Assembly: GCF_002993025.1 (NCBI RefSeq)
Contig: NZ_NXGI01000016.1
Span: 1 to 43,594, forward strand
Length of the DNA stretch: 43,594 bases
Direction: 5' to 3'
Origin: Arcobacter cryaerophilus gv. crypticus
Lineage (GTDB): Bacteria; Campylobacterota; Campylobacteria; Campylobacterales; Arcobacteraceae
Position 1 is the first letter of the stretch. Every line of letters starts with the position of its first letter. Of the stretch, positions 32,729 through 41,878 are shown one piece after another. The position numbers were made by a program, and so were the translations under genes. Below the pieces are notes generated by a model. That model was not told the DNA's origin and made no database searches. It was given only the letters and a program-made list of their open reading frames with translations.

Positions 32729-32941
32729 TTATAACGCTTTTTTATAAAATTCTTCCCAAGCGATAGTTTTTTTGTATAGAATCTCTTTTTTATTAGATTT
32801 TCCAACAATAACACCATTGTTTGAATCATCTTGAACAGATGTTTCACCATTTCCAGCCAATAAAACAGTTCCTGTAGTAGCAACTGTAGCAGCTGTGATA
32901 ATTGCTGCTTTTTTTGCAAAAGCTCTTCTGCTTTCTTGCAC
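32729..32941 (-). CDS. Small Tat-signal protein of formate dehydrogenase operons
   Basis: 70 residues: a twin-arginine signal ESRRAFAKKAAIITAATVA, then a short mature part. Proteins of this size and layout are the known formate dehydrogenase-region Tat targets found directly upstream of fdhA; their role is unclear. It starts at GTG with a perfect AAGGAGG 6 bases away. It is 10 bases ahead of fdhA, so the two are coexpressed. Confidence 0.88.
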   Translation of the reverse strand: MQESRRAFAKKAAIITAATVATTGTVLLAGNGETSVQDDSNNGVIVGKSNKKEILYKKTIAWEEFYKKAL

Positions 32942-33033
32942 GACTGACCTCCTTATAGAAATTAAGCCACTTTGTAAAATTACAATGAGACTTAACTAAA
33001 AAAAAAGACTTTTTCTTAATTAAGTATCATTCA

Positions 33034-33052
33034 TGTAGAGTTTTACTCTACA
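33034..33052 (-). terminator. Hairpin overlapping the end of the chaperone gene
   Basis: TGTAGAGT-TTT-ACTCTACA is a perfect 8-bp stem that includes the stop codon of the TorD-like gene. It lies about 95 bases before the small Tat gene. There is no U-run directly after it, so it may be a partial terminator or an mRNA-processing/stability element that separates accessory from structural fdh genes. Confidence 0.4.
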
Positions 33053-33809
33053 TTGAACAACTTACTTCTTCTAAATCATCGTTAATATATCCACCCTTTA
33101 AACCATTTGCTTTCATTGCTTTATTTTTAGCTCTTCTTTCTTTTTCTTCTTCACTTATTAAAGAATTTCTATTATCACTAATTTTCTCTTTTTTATGTGG
33201 TTTTTTAACTTCTAAATATAATCTTTCAAAAGCTATAAAGGAACTAAATATCACAGCAATGTCTTTATAAATAACACTTTTTTCATTTTTATAAAGATCT
33301 TCAGTGAATTCATCTACAAAAGGATTTAAAATCTGTTCAAAAATACAATGAATAGTATTTTTATATTCTAAATCCCCTAAATTAACAGCTTCGATTAATT
33401 CAGATAAAACTGCTAAAATAAATCCTACGCTATCTTCATTTTCGAAATAGTTATTTTCATCTCTTCTTATTTTTGTTTTCGCCAAAAACTGAATCATCTC
33501 TAATCTTTTTGTTCCATTTTCTATACCTTCATCATAAAAGGAAGCTGTATTTCTTACAACATCTGAAGATAAGTTTGAAAATACTTCATCAAATTCATTT
33601 ATCAAAATTTTATTTGAATCTTTATCAAGATTATTAATAATATTTATTATAGATTTTTGTGAATTTTCATCAAGTGGAGATTCTTTTATGATATTTAATA
33701 TAGTTATTAACTCTTTATATTTATCCATATCTTTTGGATATACAAATACTCTAGAAAAAAAGTTATAGTATAAAGCCCTAGCTTTGTTTATCTCTAAATC
33801 ATTTTTCAT
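33048..33809 (-). CDS. TorD/DmsD-like chaperone for formate dehydrogenase
   Basis: 253 residues, all helical. The N-terminal ARALYYNFFSRVFVYP is the start typical of TorD-family chaperones. The central region has FDEVFSNLSSDVVRNTASFYDEG, where this family has the Y..LF.GP.......S.Y..G pattern. These proteins bind Tat substrates and guide cofactor insertion, here presumably FdhA. A charged tail (RRAKNKAMKANGLKGGY) and SCSM end are specific to this branch. It overlaps the upstream Fe-S gene by 4 bases. Confidence 0.82.
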   Translation of the reverse strand: MKNDLEINKARALYYNFFSRVFVYPKDMDKYKELITILNIIKESPLDENSQKSIINIINNLDKDSNKILINEFDEVFSNLSSDVVRNTASFYDEGIENGTKRLEMIQFLAKTKIRRDENNYFENEDSVGFILAVLSELIEAVNLGDLEYKNTIHCIFEQILNPFVDEFTEDLYKNEKSVIYKDIAVIFSSFIAFERLYLEVKKPHKKEKISDNRNSLISEEEKERRAKNKAMKANGLKGGYINDDLEEVSCSM

Positions 33810-35497
33810 ATAAATTCTCCATTTTTTTGTTGATTTAAAATATTTTGCATCATTATTTTTGGTTTACAATTAGCACAACAGTACAAACTTCTTACTTTTA
33901 CAGGATCACTTGCAAAAATTGTTGCCATTTTAGAAGCAATTTTTTCTATTGCTTTTGTTGTTGCAAATTCAACTCCACACTCAACACATGCAAAAAGTTT
34001 ATCTTGAGCTAAAACACTCTCTTTGAACCAAGTTGGTTTTAGTTCAATTACATCTTGTTTTATTGTCAAGCAATTTGTTTCAGGGCAAGATACTTCACAA
34101 TATCCACATGCTGTACAAATACTTGGATTTATTCTTAGGGTATTATCACTAGCATCAGCAACTAAAGCTCCAACATTACAAGCACCTACACAAACTAGAC
34201 ATAAAGTACATGTATCTTGATTTACTTCAACTTTTGCATAATGAATATGTTCACCTGTTTCAACAACTCCCAAATCATCATTTCCAACAATTTTTTGAAG
34301 TCTATGAGAGAATACTTCTCTTTTTTTGAAGCCATCTTGATTAAAGTTAAAATAAGAGTTTTCCACAAAAGATATTTGTTTTAAAGCCAAAGATAATTCA
34401 TCTTCATTCATAGCAATTAAAACAGCATCTTTTTGGTATTTTTTTTGATAAATATCATTTAATATTCTAATAGCATCTTTTGTACCTTTTGACAAAAAAT
34501 CACTATAAAAAATAAGTTGCGAACCTGATATTTGAAGTAAAGTAAGCAAAGTTCCTTCATGTAAAAACTTTTCACCATCAATAGAAAATGGTAAAATATT
34601 CTCTTTAAGCTCTATATTTAAATTATCCAAAGACATTTTTGAAGGAATAATTAAAGGGTGTGTATCTTTATAAAACTTTGATATTTCATAAAGTGATTCT
34701 TTATTTGTAGGAGTATAATCTAATGCTCCACTTGGGCAAACACTAATACATCCACCACATCCATGACAATCTACTTGAGAGAAAGTTAGAGTTTTTGTTG
34801 TATCATCTTTTGTAATTGCAACAGTTGGGCAAACCTCTTCACACTTACTACAAATAACTTCTCGTCTTCCATCATATTGACAAATAGTTTTATCATAAGT
34901 TGTAAATTTTCTATATAAAAAAGAGTTTATATTATCTTTTAATATTTTAACTACTTCATTTATGCTACTTAAGTTTGGATCAAAAACTCCAATTCTCTCT
35001 TTTGGAGATGGTTTTGCATCAAACCAAACAATTTGAGAAACTCTTAAAGTTATATCTTTATGACTATCTTTTACTATTACTTCAAAATTTCCAATCTCTC
35101 CACTAATAGTTTTTAAAATTGTTTCATCTATTCTAAAAAGTTCAAAGTCATCTTTTGATAGTTTAGAAGTGAATAAATCATACTCTTCTTGTGTTTTTGT
35201 AATTAACAAAACCTCTTTTGAAACATCTACACTATGCGAAATATCCTGAGCAAAGTCAAATCTTGTAGCATTTATCTCATACAGCTTTAAAACATTTTGA
35301 ATCTTTTTTGATAAGTCATCTTGTGAATTTTTAATATAAAAATCTATCTCAGAAGCAATAAATTCAGAGTTCACATCTTTTGAGTTCGATATTAAAAAAC
35401 TTTTATCTTTAATATCATCTAAACTAGTAGCTACTTGGATTTTTTCACTTAAAGGGAAATCCAACCCGTTTTTATTGTAGTATATATACTCTTGCAT
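33806..35497 (-). CDS. 4Fe-4S cluster protein of the formate dehydrogenase operon
   Basis: 563 residues. Four ferredoxin-like motifs are visible: CSKCEEVCPTV, CHGCGGCISVCPSG, CTLCLVCVGACNVG and CTACGYCEVSCPET. Two more cysteine pairs lie near the end (CVECG and CCANCKP). The first ~190 residues lack motifs. Campylobacterota fdh operons carry such a protein upstream of the chaperone; it may deliver electrons or aid maturation. It is the first gene of the operon. TATAAT at 35521-35526 (minus strand) lies 24 bases upstream. Confidence 0.82.
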   Translation of the reverse strand: MQEYIYYNKNGLDFPLSEKIQVATSLDDIKDKSFLISNSKDVNSEFIASEIDFYIKNSQDDLSKKIQNVLKLYEINATRFDFAQDISHSVDVSKEVLLITKTQEEYDLFTSKLSKDDFELFRIDETILKTISGEIGNFEVIVKDSHKDITLRVSQIVWFDAKPSPKERIGVFDPNLSSINEVVKILKDNINSFLYRKFTTYDKTICQYDGRREVICSKCEEVCPTVAITKDDTTKTLTFSQVDCHGCGGCISVCPSGALDYTPTNKESLYEISKFYKDTHPLIIPSKMSLDNLNIELKENILPFSIDGEKFLHEGTLLTLLQISGSQLIFYSDFLSKGTKDAIRILNDIYQKKYQKDAVLIAMNEDELSLALKQISFVENSYFNFNQDGFKKREVFSHRLQKIVGNDDLGVVETGEHIHYAKVEVNQDTCTLCLVCVGACNVGALVADASDNTLRINPSICTACGYCEVSCPETNCLTIKQDVIELKPTWFKESVLAQDKLFACVECGVEFATTKAIEKIASKMATIFASDPVKVRSLYCCANCKPKIMMQNILNQQKNGEFI

Positions 35498-35520
35498 AAC
35501 CTATGCCCTTAAAATATATA

Positions 35521-35526
35521 ATTATA
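35521..35526 (-). promoter_or_regulatory. Likely -10 box of the fdh operon
   Basis: On the minus strand TATAAT stands 24 bases ahead of the start codon of the first fdh gene, with AAGGGCATAGG between them. There is no good -35, which is normal for Campylobacterota promoters. Confidence 0.45.
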
Positions 35527-35840
35527 GTTGTAAGATTTAGAGCTTTTTATAGCTATATTGCATATAAGTTTATTAAAATAAATTAATAAATAGTAATAAT
35601 TCTTTGTATTTAGTGATTTAAAATGATTATTTGTAATCAAGAGAATCTCCAAAATTATATTTAAATTTTGGCCATCCAATAAATGTGAAAATTAATGGTG
35701 GTATCTCCAACTGAGACCTAAGAATTATACTTTAGCAGAAATTAATTAAATAGTAAATTAATTTTTACCAAATATAAGATAATCAGCTATTATATAAGTT
35801 GTAATATCTTAGTTTATTTGCTAACTAAAAAATTATTTTT

Positions 35841-35857
35841 AAACACTTGTTTTCCGA
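35841..35857 (+). repeat. 17-bp direct repeat, right of the formate dehydrogenase block
   Basis: Identical to 27852-27868. The following 35900-35965 has GGAAAC...GTTTCC and TTTCCGTATATA, resembling the pattern seen downstream of the left copy. The whole 35498-36151 stretch holds no gene that I can support. Besides this repeat it holds the hairpin at 36119-36139. Confidence 0.6.
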
Positions 35858-36118
35858 CACTTTATTTGCATTTATAAAAATATTTTAAAAATTAGCAATT
35901 TTATATATGGTAAATATCATCGGATTGAGTCATAATATGGAAACTATATAATAAATGGTTTCCGTATATATGTAGGTTATAATAGAGTTGTAATAAATGA
36001 TATAAATTAATTTTGATATAAAATATTGAATTATTATTGAAAATTATAATCTCTCATTATCCATTATAATTATATGAATGGCTTAATTGAGAGTTGAAAT
36101 TTTTGATAGAATTTTAAT

Positions 36119-36139
36119 AATTATCAAATGTTGATAATT
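36119..36139. terminator. Hairpin downstream of the first island gene
   Basis: AATTATCAA-ATG-TTGATAATT is a perfect 9-bp inverted repeat 12 bases beyond the stop of the minus-strand gene at 36152. The stem is A/T-rich and the following T-run is poor, so terminator function is only likely, not certain. Confidence 0.4.
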
Positions 36140-36151
36140 TACTATTTAATA

Positions 36152-36664
36152 CTATCGACAATATTTTTTAAATAAATTATTTATATAAAATTTACAAGAT
36201 AACATAAAATTAGATTTTAACTCATTTTCAATGTTTAAATTCATACTACAATAGTTGTCTATAAAATGATCAATAAAATCTGTAGTGCAAATTATTTGAA
36301 TAGATCTTGCCAATTTATAAGTATCTTTAATAATTTTTTTCTCCTCTTTTTTTAATTTAGAATAATCATTACATGTATTTACAACTTCAGAGACAATATT
36401 TAATTTTAAATCTAATTCATCATTATAAAAATTTAAAGTATGAAATTTATAATAAATATTTTCTGGATAAATAATATTTGTCAATTCATTATTAATAATT
36501 GTTTCAAAATCAATTTCTTTATATTTCATATTTGCTAAAAAATCTATATTTATTATCTTATTAAATAAATTGATATAGTTTTTTAAAGTTTTATTGTAGT
36601 CATTATGTCTATTTTTATAAAGATTTACAATATCTTCTTCTATTGAATTTACGATGTTATCCAT
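36152..36664 (-). CDS. Hypothetical protein (170 aa)
   Basis: An all-helical, acidic and Asn-rich protein with no motif I know and no membrane segment. An AGGAG site lies 6 bases before the ATG. It is the last minus-strand gene of the island and is separated from the preceding gene by 127 bases that contain an inverted repeat. Low G+C and Asn/Ile-rich composition resemble the other island genes. The function is unknown. Confidence 0.7.
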   Translation of the reverse strand: MDNIVNSIEEDIVNLYKNRHNDYNKTLKNYINLFNKIINIDFLANMKYKEIDFETIINNELTNIIYPENIYYKFHTLNFYNDELDLKLNIVSEVVNTCNDYSKLKKEEKKIIKDTYKLARSIQIICTTDFIDHFIDNYCSMNLNIENELKSNFMLSCKFYINNLFKKYCR

Positions 36665-36690
36665 TTTTTGCTCCTAAAAGTATTTTGAGT

Positions 36691-36732
36691 ATAAATAGTT
36701 ACTTAATATTTTTTTATTTAGTAACCATTTAT
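36691..36732. repeat. Inverted repeat between two island genes
   Basis: ATAAATAGTTACT (36691-36703) and AGTAACCATTTAT (36720-36732) are complementary at 12 of 13 positions across a 16-base A/T loop. It may be a terminator for the gene to the right or an operator for the gene to the left. Confidence 0.4.
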
Positions 36733-36791
36733 AAAGACTATTAACTATTTTTAATTTATATTTAAATAATTTGAACTATTTAAACATTAAT

Positions 36792-37235
36792 CTAAATTTT
36801 TATATATAATTTAGAAAATAAATTATTTTTGATAATTCCAAAATCATTTTTTTCATATCTTATTAAGAAATCCTGATTAGAAATTTTAAAGATGTTATTA
36901 TTTATACGTACATTTAAGTTGAGATTTGATTTTATAAATCGGTAAATTGTATTTTCTGAGATATTTTTTTTTGCAAAATTAATATCTTTTATATCAGATT
37001 CTAATATTGTATATTTTTTATGAAATTTTTCTTTAATAATACAATATTGTTCACCCTCTAATCCAGTCATTATAAAATCATCTTTTGATACATTTTGTAA
37101 TCCTTCTAAAGTCTGAATTAAACAATCATTTTTTGCGATTTCATAATTTAGAACTACAGGAATAGGCTTTACTAAGCCTGATTCACTGTTTGATATTAAA
37201 TTAAAAAAATCTTCATCATTTTTTATTATAAGCAT
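36792..37235 (-). CDS. PGDYG-like domain protein
   Basis: 147 residues. The stretch EIAKNDCLIQTLEG followed by DDFIMTGLEGEQYCI and EKFHKKY matches the pattern of PGDYG-type domains (AkNdp..vkTlEG....GDyivtG..GErypi...kFe..Y), with SKDDF in place of PGDY. Those small domains are often found in phage or bacterial gene neighbourhoods and their function is not established. GAGGG precedes the ATG, which directly abuts the stop of the upstream zinc-ribbon gene. Coupled translation of the pair is therefore very likely. Confidence 0.65.
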   Translation of the reverse strand: MLIIKNDEDFFNLISNSESGLVKPIPVVLNYEIAKNDCLIQTLEGLQNVSKDDFIMTGLEGEQYCIIKEKFHKKYTILESDIKDINFAKKNISENTIYRFIKSNLNLNVRINNNIFKISNQDFLIRYEKNDFGIIKNNLFSKLYIKI

Positions 37236-37334
37236 TTAACCCTCAAATTCAATATTTGAACTGCCACAAAATGGGCAAATAGTAAAAATTCCCCCTTTAA
37301 AATGTCTGTCACAATCCCAACAAATCCATAACAT
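37236..37334 (-). CDS. Mini zinc-ribbon protein (32 aa)
   Basis: A 32-codon frame on the minus strand with a strong AAAGGAG 6 bases before the ATG. The product reads MLWICWDCDRHF..., then ICPFCGSSNIEF: two C-x2-C knuckles (CWDC and CPFC) that form a complete zinc ribbon. Its stop is immediately followed by the ATG of the PGDYG-like gene. The good start site, the intact metal motif and the zero spacing make this a real gene despite its size. Confidence 0.8.
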   Translation of the reverse strand: MLWICWDCDRHFKGGIFTICPFCGSSNIEFEG

Positions 37335-37454
37335 TTTTGACTCCTTTGAAAATTTTATTTGTAAGAATATTTAATGATAAATATTCACCATTTCGAACAT
37401 AATTATTTAATTTTTTATTATTTACCTCCTTTTTAAGATTTAAATTTTTATTAC

Positions 37455-37964
37455 TTATATATTTGGTGTACCAATTAATATTTTTGTTTTTTTTACACCA
37501 TTGATTTCTCTTATATAATGAAGTTTATCACTACAAAGTTGTATTGATTTTTCTAAGATAACTTTTGCTTTTTTGTTAGTTATGATAAATTTTTTAGAAG
37601 TTGATATTTTCAAAATAAATCTTTCTAATCCTTCACTAATTTCCATCCATGTTTTTGAAAAATTTTTTTTGAATATATTAATTAATCTTTTTTTTGCAAT
37701 ATTTTTATAAGTCTCATTAATAGCACAAGCAACCATTTTTAAACCATGTTTTGCTTTGTATATCAAAACACCAATAATATTATTATCAAGATATATTACT
37801 TTCCAAATAGAAGTATTTTTTAATAAATCTTGTTTATCTTCAAAATTTAATCCACCTTCAATATTTTTATATGTAGATTCTAATAAAGTATAAACTTCAT
37901 CTAATATTCTTTGTTTTGTATGTAATGCTTTAATAGTTACTGTTTTTGAATTTTTAGATTTCAT
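37455..37964 (-). CDS. Hypothetical protein with GNAT-like N-terminal region
   Basis: 169 basic residues. LDEVYTLLESTYKNIEGGL, then IWKVIYLDNNIIGVLIYKAKHGLKMVACAI, resembles the first helices and strands of a GNAT acetyltransferase. The acetyl-CoA loop is not clear, so it may be a degenerate or divergent GNAT. AGGAG lies 8-9 bases before the ATG. A 57-bp promoter-like module (37981-38037) points at this gene with its -10-like TATCAT about 30 bases upstream. It may belong with the neighbouring STAND gene. Confidence 0.6.
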   Translation of the reverse strand: MKSKNSKTVTIKALHTKQRILDEVYTLLESTYKNIEGGLNFEDKQDLLKNTSIWKVIYLDNNIIGVLIYKAKHGLKMVACAINETYKNIAKKRLINIFKKNFSKTWMEISEGLERFILKISTSKKFIITNKKAKVILEKSIQLCSDKLHYIREINGVKKTKILIGTPNI

Positions 37965-37980
37965 TATAAACTCCTAAATA

Positions 37981-38037
37981 ATTTATAATGAAATGATATA
38001 AGTTTTTTATAGTTATATTTTACTGATTTTTACTGAT
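37981..38037 (-). promoter_or_regulatory. 57-bp promoter-like module, copy 1
   Basis: On the minus strand: two tandem ATCAGTAAAA units (38018-38037), exactly 19 bases, TATCAT, then TTCATTATAAAT. Copy 3 has the same length and nearly the same final block; copy 2 has the same repeat and spacing with TATAAT. Direct repeats one helical turn apart next to a -10-like box look like an activator or repressor site at a promoter. This copy reads toward the GNAT-like gene. Confidence 0.65.
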
Positions 38038-38061
38038 ACGGAAATAAAATATTTCTATGTG

Positions 38062-41000
38062 TTAATTATTATTTTGAATTTTCTGAAGTTTTTCTAGTAA
38101 AGATTTAGCTTCAGCAGTTCTTCCATTATTAGAATATAAAAGATATAAATTATTTAAAATTAATGAATAATCTCCCAACCATCTATCTTTGTTCTTAAAA
38201 TATCCTTCTTTTAGAATATCTAAAGCCTCTTCTTGTAATTTAATTGCTTCATCTATTCTATTAGTCTCATAATATGAATTAGCCAAATTATTTAAATTTG
38301 TTGAATAATATCCAAGCCATCTATCTTTGTTCTTAAAATATCCTTCTTTTAGAATATCTAAAGCCTCTTCTTGTAATTTTATTGCTTCATCTATTCTATT
38401 AGTCTTAGAATATGAAAGAGCCAAATTATTTAAACTTGTTGAATAATATTCCAACCATCTATCTTTGTCCTTAAAATATGCATCTTCTGTAATCTTTTTA
38501 GCTTCTTCTTGTAATTTTATTGTTTCATCTGTTCTATTAGTCTCATAATATGAATTAGCCAAATCAATTAAACAACTAGAATAATCTCCCAACCATCTAT
38601 CTTTGTCCTTAAAATATGCTTCTTTTAGAATATCTAAAGCTTCTTCTTGTAATTTTATAGCTTCTTCTATTCTATTAGTATAAAAATAAAAATTAGCTAG
38701 ACTATTTAAATTTTTTGAATAATCTCCAAACCATCTATCTTTATCTTTTAAATATGCTTCTTTTAGAATATCTAAAGCCTCTTCTTGTAATTTTATTGCT
38801 TCATCTATTCTATTAGTCTCATAATATGAATTAGCCAAATTATTTAAACTTCTTGAATAATATTCCAACCATCTATCTTTGTCCTTAAAATATGCTTCTT
38901 CTGTAATCTTTTTAGCTTCTTCTTGTAATTTAATTGCTTCATCTATTCTATTAGTCTTAGAATATGAATTAGCCAAATTAATTAAACATCTAAAATAATA
39001 TTCCAACCATCTATCTTTATCATTAAAATATGCATCTTCTGTAATCTTTTTAGCTTCTTCTTGTAATTTTATTGCTTCTTCTATTCTATTAGTATAAAAA
39101 TAAAAAATAGCTAGACCATTTAAATTTCTTGAATAATCTCCCAACCATCTATCTTTATCTTTTAAATATGCTTCTTTTATAATATCTAAAGCCTCTTCTT
39201 GTAATTTTATTGCTTCATCTATTCTATTAGTCTCATAATATGAATTAGCCAAATTATTTAAACTTAATGAATAATATTCCAACCATCTATCTTTATCTTT
39301 TAAATATGCTTCTTCTGTAATCTTTTTAGCTTCTTCTTGTAATTTTATTGCTTCATCTGTTCTATTAGTCTTAGAATATGAAACAGCCAAATCAATTAAA
39401 CATCTAGAATAATCTCCAAACCATCTATCTTTATCATTACTATATAATTCTTTAATAAAGAAGTATAAATTTTGAGCATAAGAGATAGCTTTTTTACTAT
39501 AGTTAACTTGTATGTATTTATATTCTAATTCAAACATAAAATTAATAATATTCTCACAAAGCTCAATATTTGTAGAGTTACTTAATAAAAAGTCTATTCT
39601 TTCTTTGCTCTCTATATCAAAGTTTTCAGTTTCATAGCACAGAGTATGTATATATATTACAAATAATACTTCTTGATAAAACTTATTATTAGGCTCTTTT
39701 ATTAAGCTTTCAAGAATATTTAAAAGCTTTGAAGATGCCCCATGATTATAATACTTTTCAATTGAATTATTAAATTCTCTATGAAAAAAACTTATATTTC
39801 CACTTTCATTTTCTTTTATAAAAGGTGAAATATCATAAAAAAATCTGCTCCATATAGATAGTGGTATATAAATAATATTTTGATGATAAATATTATTTAT
39901 ACTTTTTATCAACTCTTCATCATTTGATAATATATGGTAAAGAGTAGATTCATTTAAATTAAATTGAGATGCAAATATATAAGAAAAGAATTTTTCTACT
40001 AAAAGTTTATTATGATGTCTTTTCTCTACAAGATTATCAATAAATTTATTAACTGCTTCATCTTTGTTATTTGGCAAACTAAAATCAGAAAAATCACTTT
40101 TCCAATTTTTAACTTCTTGAGATATTATCTTTAAATAAAAAGGAAATTGTACTTTTTGATATATAATATTTATATATTCTAATTGATCAGAATTAAGTTT
40201 ACGATTTTCTTGTTCTAAATAATTTAAGATGATTTCTTTAGAAATATTTACATCCTGAATATTTTTAATCTCAATTATATTATTAAATCTATTTTTTATC
40301 TTCTCAAAATATATACTATCATCACTATAGTTTTTATCATTTAATACACTTATTACAATTTTTAAGTTTTTAGGTAATACACTACTTAACCAATAAAGTT
40401 GAGTTTGATCTTCTAGTTGATCTAAAGAATCAATAAAGATAGTAGTCTCTTCTTTTATGGAGTTTAATTTATCTAATATATTTAACTCAAACTCTTCAGT
40501 TTTAATTTCTTTGTTATCTAACCTTTTTAATTCAAGTGATTCTTCACTATTTATTTTAAACTCATTTATATCTATTTTTAGCTCATCTAGTATTGAAACT
40601 AATAAATCATAGCTATTTGAAGAGGCTTTAGAAATACCACAAAATCTATATACTATTTTATTTGTAGATATGTTTTGATACTCTTTTATGGCTTTTGCTA
40701 TAATTGATGTTTTACCAATACCAGATTCACCATAAAGAAATAGTGGTGGTGCAATTTCCTTATTGTTTAAATACCCTAAAATATACCCTATCTCTTGTGT
40801 ACGACCAACAATATCTTTTGAACTATTTTCTAAGAAGCTTTCTTGAAATGCAACTTCTTGTTCTAATTCATTTAAAGTATCATTTCTAATAATATTCCTT
40901 AACACAGCTTGTTCAAGAATATTTTTTATTTTTGTAATAAATTCTTCTATATATTGATCTGAAATTTGATCATTTTCATTAATATTTGTATCTATTTTTA

Positions 41001-41718
41001 GATAATTTTCTTCAAGAACTAAATTTCCTAATTTATTTTTTAATGATTCTAACTTATTACTTTTTTCAAAATACTTTGATGATTGATTTATTGAATTCTT
41101 AATTTCTCTATTAAAAACAAATATTGATTCTTTATTTGTTTTATTTTTTAAATATTGTAATAATTCATATTCTATTGCTGATGTAAAATATTTATCTTTT
41201 GTATTTTCATCAAGATTTGATTTAATAACTGCTTTTTGAAAAATATTCCTTAAATATCCTTCAATCTTAAACCAATTTGAATCATTTTGATATTCATCTT
41301 TACGTTTTCTTAATATATAGCTAGATGGAATTTCATTTTCATCTAATTCGTACCAATTTGCAACCAAGTATTTATCATCGCTCGATAATAATTCTACTAT
41401 ATTTTCAAATTCTTTTTGTTCTATTTTATTTTGCAAAGGTATCCAACCATAACGATTTCCAATCAACATCAAAAAATCTGGATGTGGTTCTGAAATACAT
41501 TTGTCAACTTCTTTTAAGCATATATCTAATGTTTTTTGATCAACTTGTGCTTCAGAAGAAACTCCCCATCTTAGATCAATTGGAAAAAACTGATAGCCAT
41601 TTTGATAGCATATTTCTGATATATATGGAAAAACTTGGTTTTGTAAAGCATCTCTTTCTATTGAAAAATCATCAAATGTTGATGATATAAATAATCTTAG
41701 TATTTTTTTATTATCCAA
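38062..41718 (-). CDS. STAND NTPase: DUF4062 - NACHT/AAA - TPR array
   Basis: 1218 residues from a TTG start (GAGG at correct spacing). Domains in order: DUF4062 (LRLFISSTFDDFSIERDAL.., residues ~7-100), a linker, and a NACHT-like ATPase with P-loop FLYGESGIGKTS (327-338), an FCGIS strand and Walker B TIFIDSLDQLED (426-437). A helical arm follows, then nine 46-residue TPR-like repeats plus a final partial one (764-1218). This order is that of nephrocystin-3-like STAND proteins. STAND NTPases with repeat sensors act in bacterial antiphage defence; that role is inferred. No C-terminal effector is visible, so the DUF4062 end may be the effector. Confidence 0.88.
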   Translation of the reverse strand: MDNKKILRLFISSTFDDFSIERDALQNQVFPYISEICYQNGYQFFPIDLRWGVSSEAQVDQKTLDICLKEVDKCISEPHPDFLMLIGNRYGWIPLQNKIEQKEFENIVELLSSDDKYLVANWYELDENEIPSSYILRKRKDEYQNDSNWFKIEGYLRNIFQKAVIKSNLDENTKDKYFTSAIEYELLQYLKNKTNKESIFVFNREIKNSINQSSKYFEKSNKLESLKNKLGNLVLEENYLKIDTNINENDQISDQYIEEFITKIKNILEQAVLRNIIRNDTLNELEQEVAFQESFLENSSKDIVGRTQEIGYILGYLNNKEIAPPLFLYGESGIGKTSIIAKAIKEYQNISTNKIVYRFCGISKASSNSYDLLVSILDELKIDINEFKINSEESLELKRLDNKEIKTEEFELNILDKLNSIKEETTIFIDSLDQLEDQTQLYWLSSVLPKNLKIVISVLNDKNYSDDSIYFEKIKNRFNNIIEIKNIQDVNISKEIILNYLEQENRKLNSDQLEYINIIYQKVQFPFYLKIISQEVKNWKSDFSDFSLPNNKDEAVNKFIDNLVEKRHHNKLLVEKFFSYIFASQFNLNESTLYHILSNDEELIKSINNIYHQNIIYIPLSIWSRFFYDISPFIKENESGNISFFHREFNNSIEKYYNHGASSKLLNILESLIKEPNNKFYQEVLFVIYIHTLCYETENFDIESKERIDFLLSNSTNIELCENIINFMFELEYKYIQVNYSKKAISYAQNLYFFIKELYSNDKDRWFGDYSRCLIDLAVSYSKTNRTDEAIKLQEEAKKITEEAYLKDKDRWLEYYSLSLNNLANSYYETNRIDEAIKLQEEALDIIKEAYLKDKDRWLGDYSRNLNGLAIFYFYTNRIEEAIKLQEEAKKITEDAYFNDKDRWLEYYFRCLINLANSYSKTNRIDEAIKLQEEAKKITEEAYFKDKDRWLEYYSRSLNNLANSYYETNRIDEAIKLQEEALDILKEAYLKDKDRWFGDYSKNLNSLANFYFYTNRIEEAIKLQEEALDILKEAYFKDKDRWLGDYSSCLIDLANSYYETNRTDETIKLQEEAKKITEDAYFKDKDRWLEYYSTSLNNLALSYSKTNRIDEAIKLQEEALDILKEGYFKNKDRWLGYYSTNLNNLANSYYETNRIDEAIKLQEEALDILKEGYFKNKDRWLGDYSLILNNLYLLYSNNGRTAEAKSLLEKLQKIQNNN
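38065..39429 (-). repeat. 138-bp coding repeats in a 414-bp higher-order array
   Basis: Each unit encodes DRWLxxYS....L..LA..YY.TNRIDEAIKLQEEA..I...AY.KDK (46 aa). Units fall into three types by their CLI-LA, SLNNLA or NLN-LA core, and the types recur in the order 1-2-3, 1-2-3, 1-2-3. So a three-unit block of 138 residues was itself duplicated twice. The tenth unit is degenerate. Such arrays change copy number easily. Confidence 0.85.
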
Positions 41719-41792
41719 ATATAGCCTCTAACAAATGAATATATGAAATATTAATATAACAAATAAGCACTGTATTTGTTATAAAATATCTA

Positions 41793-41846
41793 ATCAGTAA
41801 AAATCAGTAAAAGATATACCTATTTAAATCATATAATTTCAATAAC
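41793..41846 (+). promoter_or_regulatory. 57-bp promoter-like module, copy 2
   Basis: Plus strand: ATCAGTAAAA twice (41793-41812), 19 bases, TATAAT (41832-41837), then TTCAATAA. It lies in the divergent gap between the STAND gene and the 68-aa gene and reads toward the latter, whose ATG is 42 bases beyond the TATAAT. The STAND gene on the other strand starts 75 bases from the repeats and could share control. Confidence 0.65.
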
Positions 41847-41878
41847 CAAAAAGGTTAAAACAAAATTAAGGATAGAAA

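Noticed and set aside
28025-35497. Formate dehydrogenase block as a wholly foreign island
   Set aside because: Gene order and families are the normal Campylobacterota set; only the 17-bp flanking repeats hint at movement.
38065-39429. Regular DNA repeats that could suggest CRISPR or a minisatellite outside genes
   Set aside because: The 138-bp periodicity is fully explained by in-frame TPR-like protein repeats.
40704-41690. Plus-strand ORFs opposite the STAND gene
   Set aside because: They are antisense to conserved DUF4062 and NACHT motifs and have no start signals.
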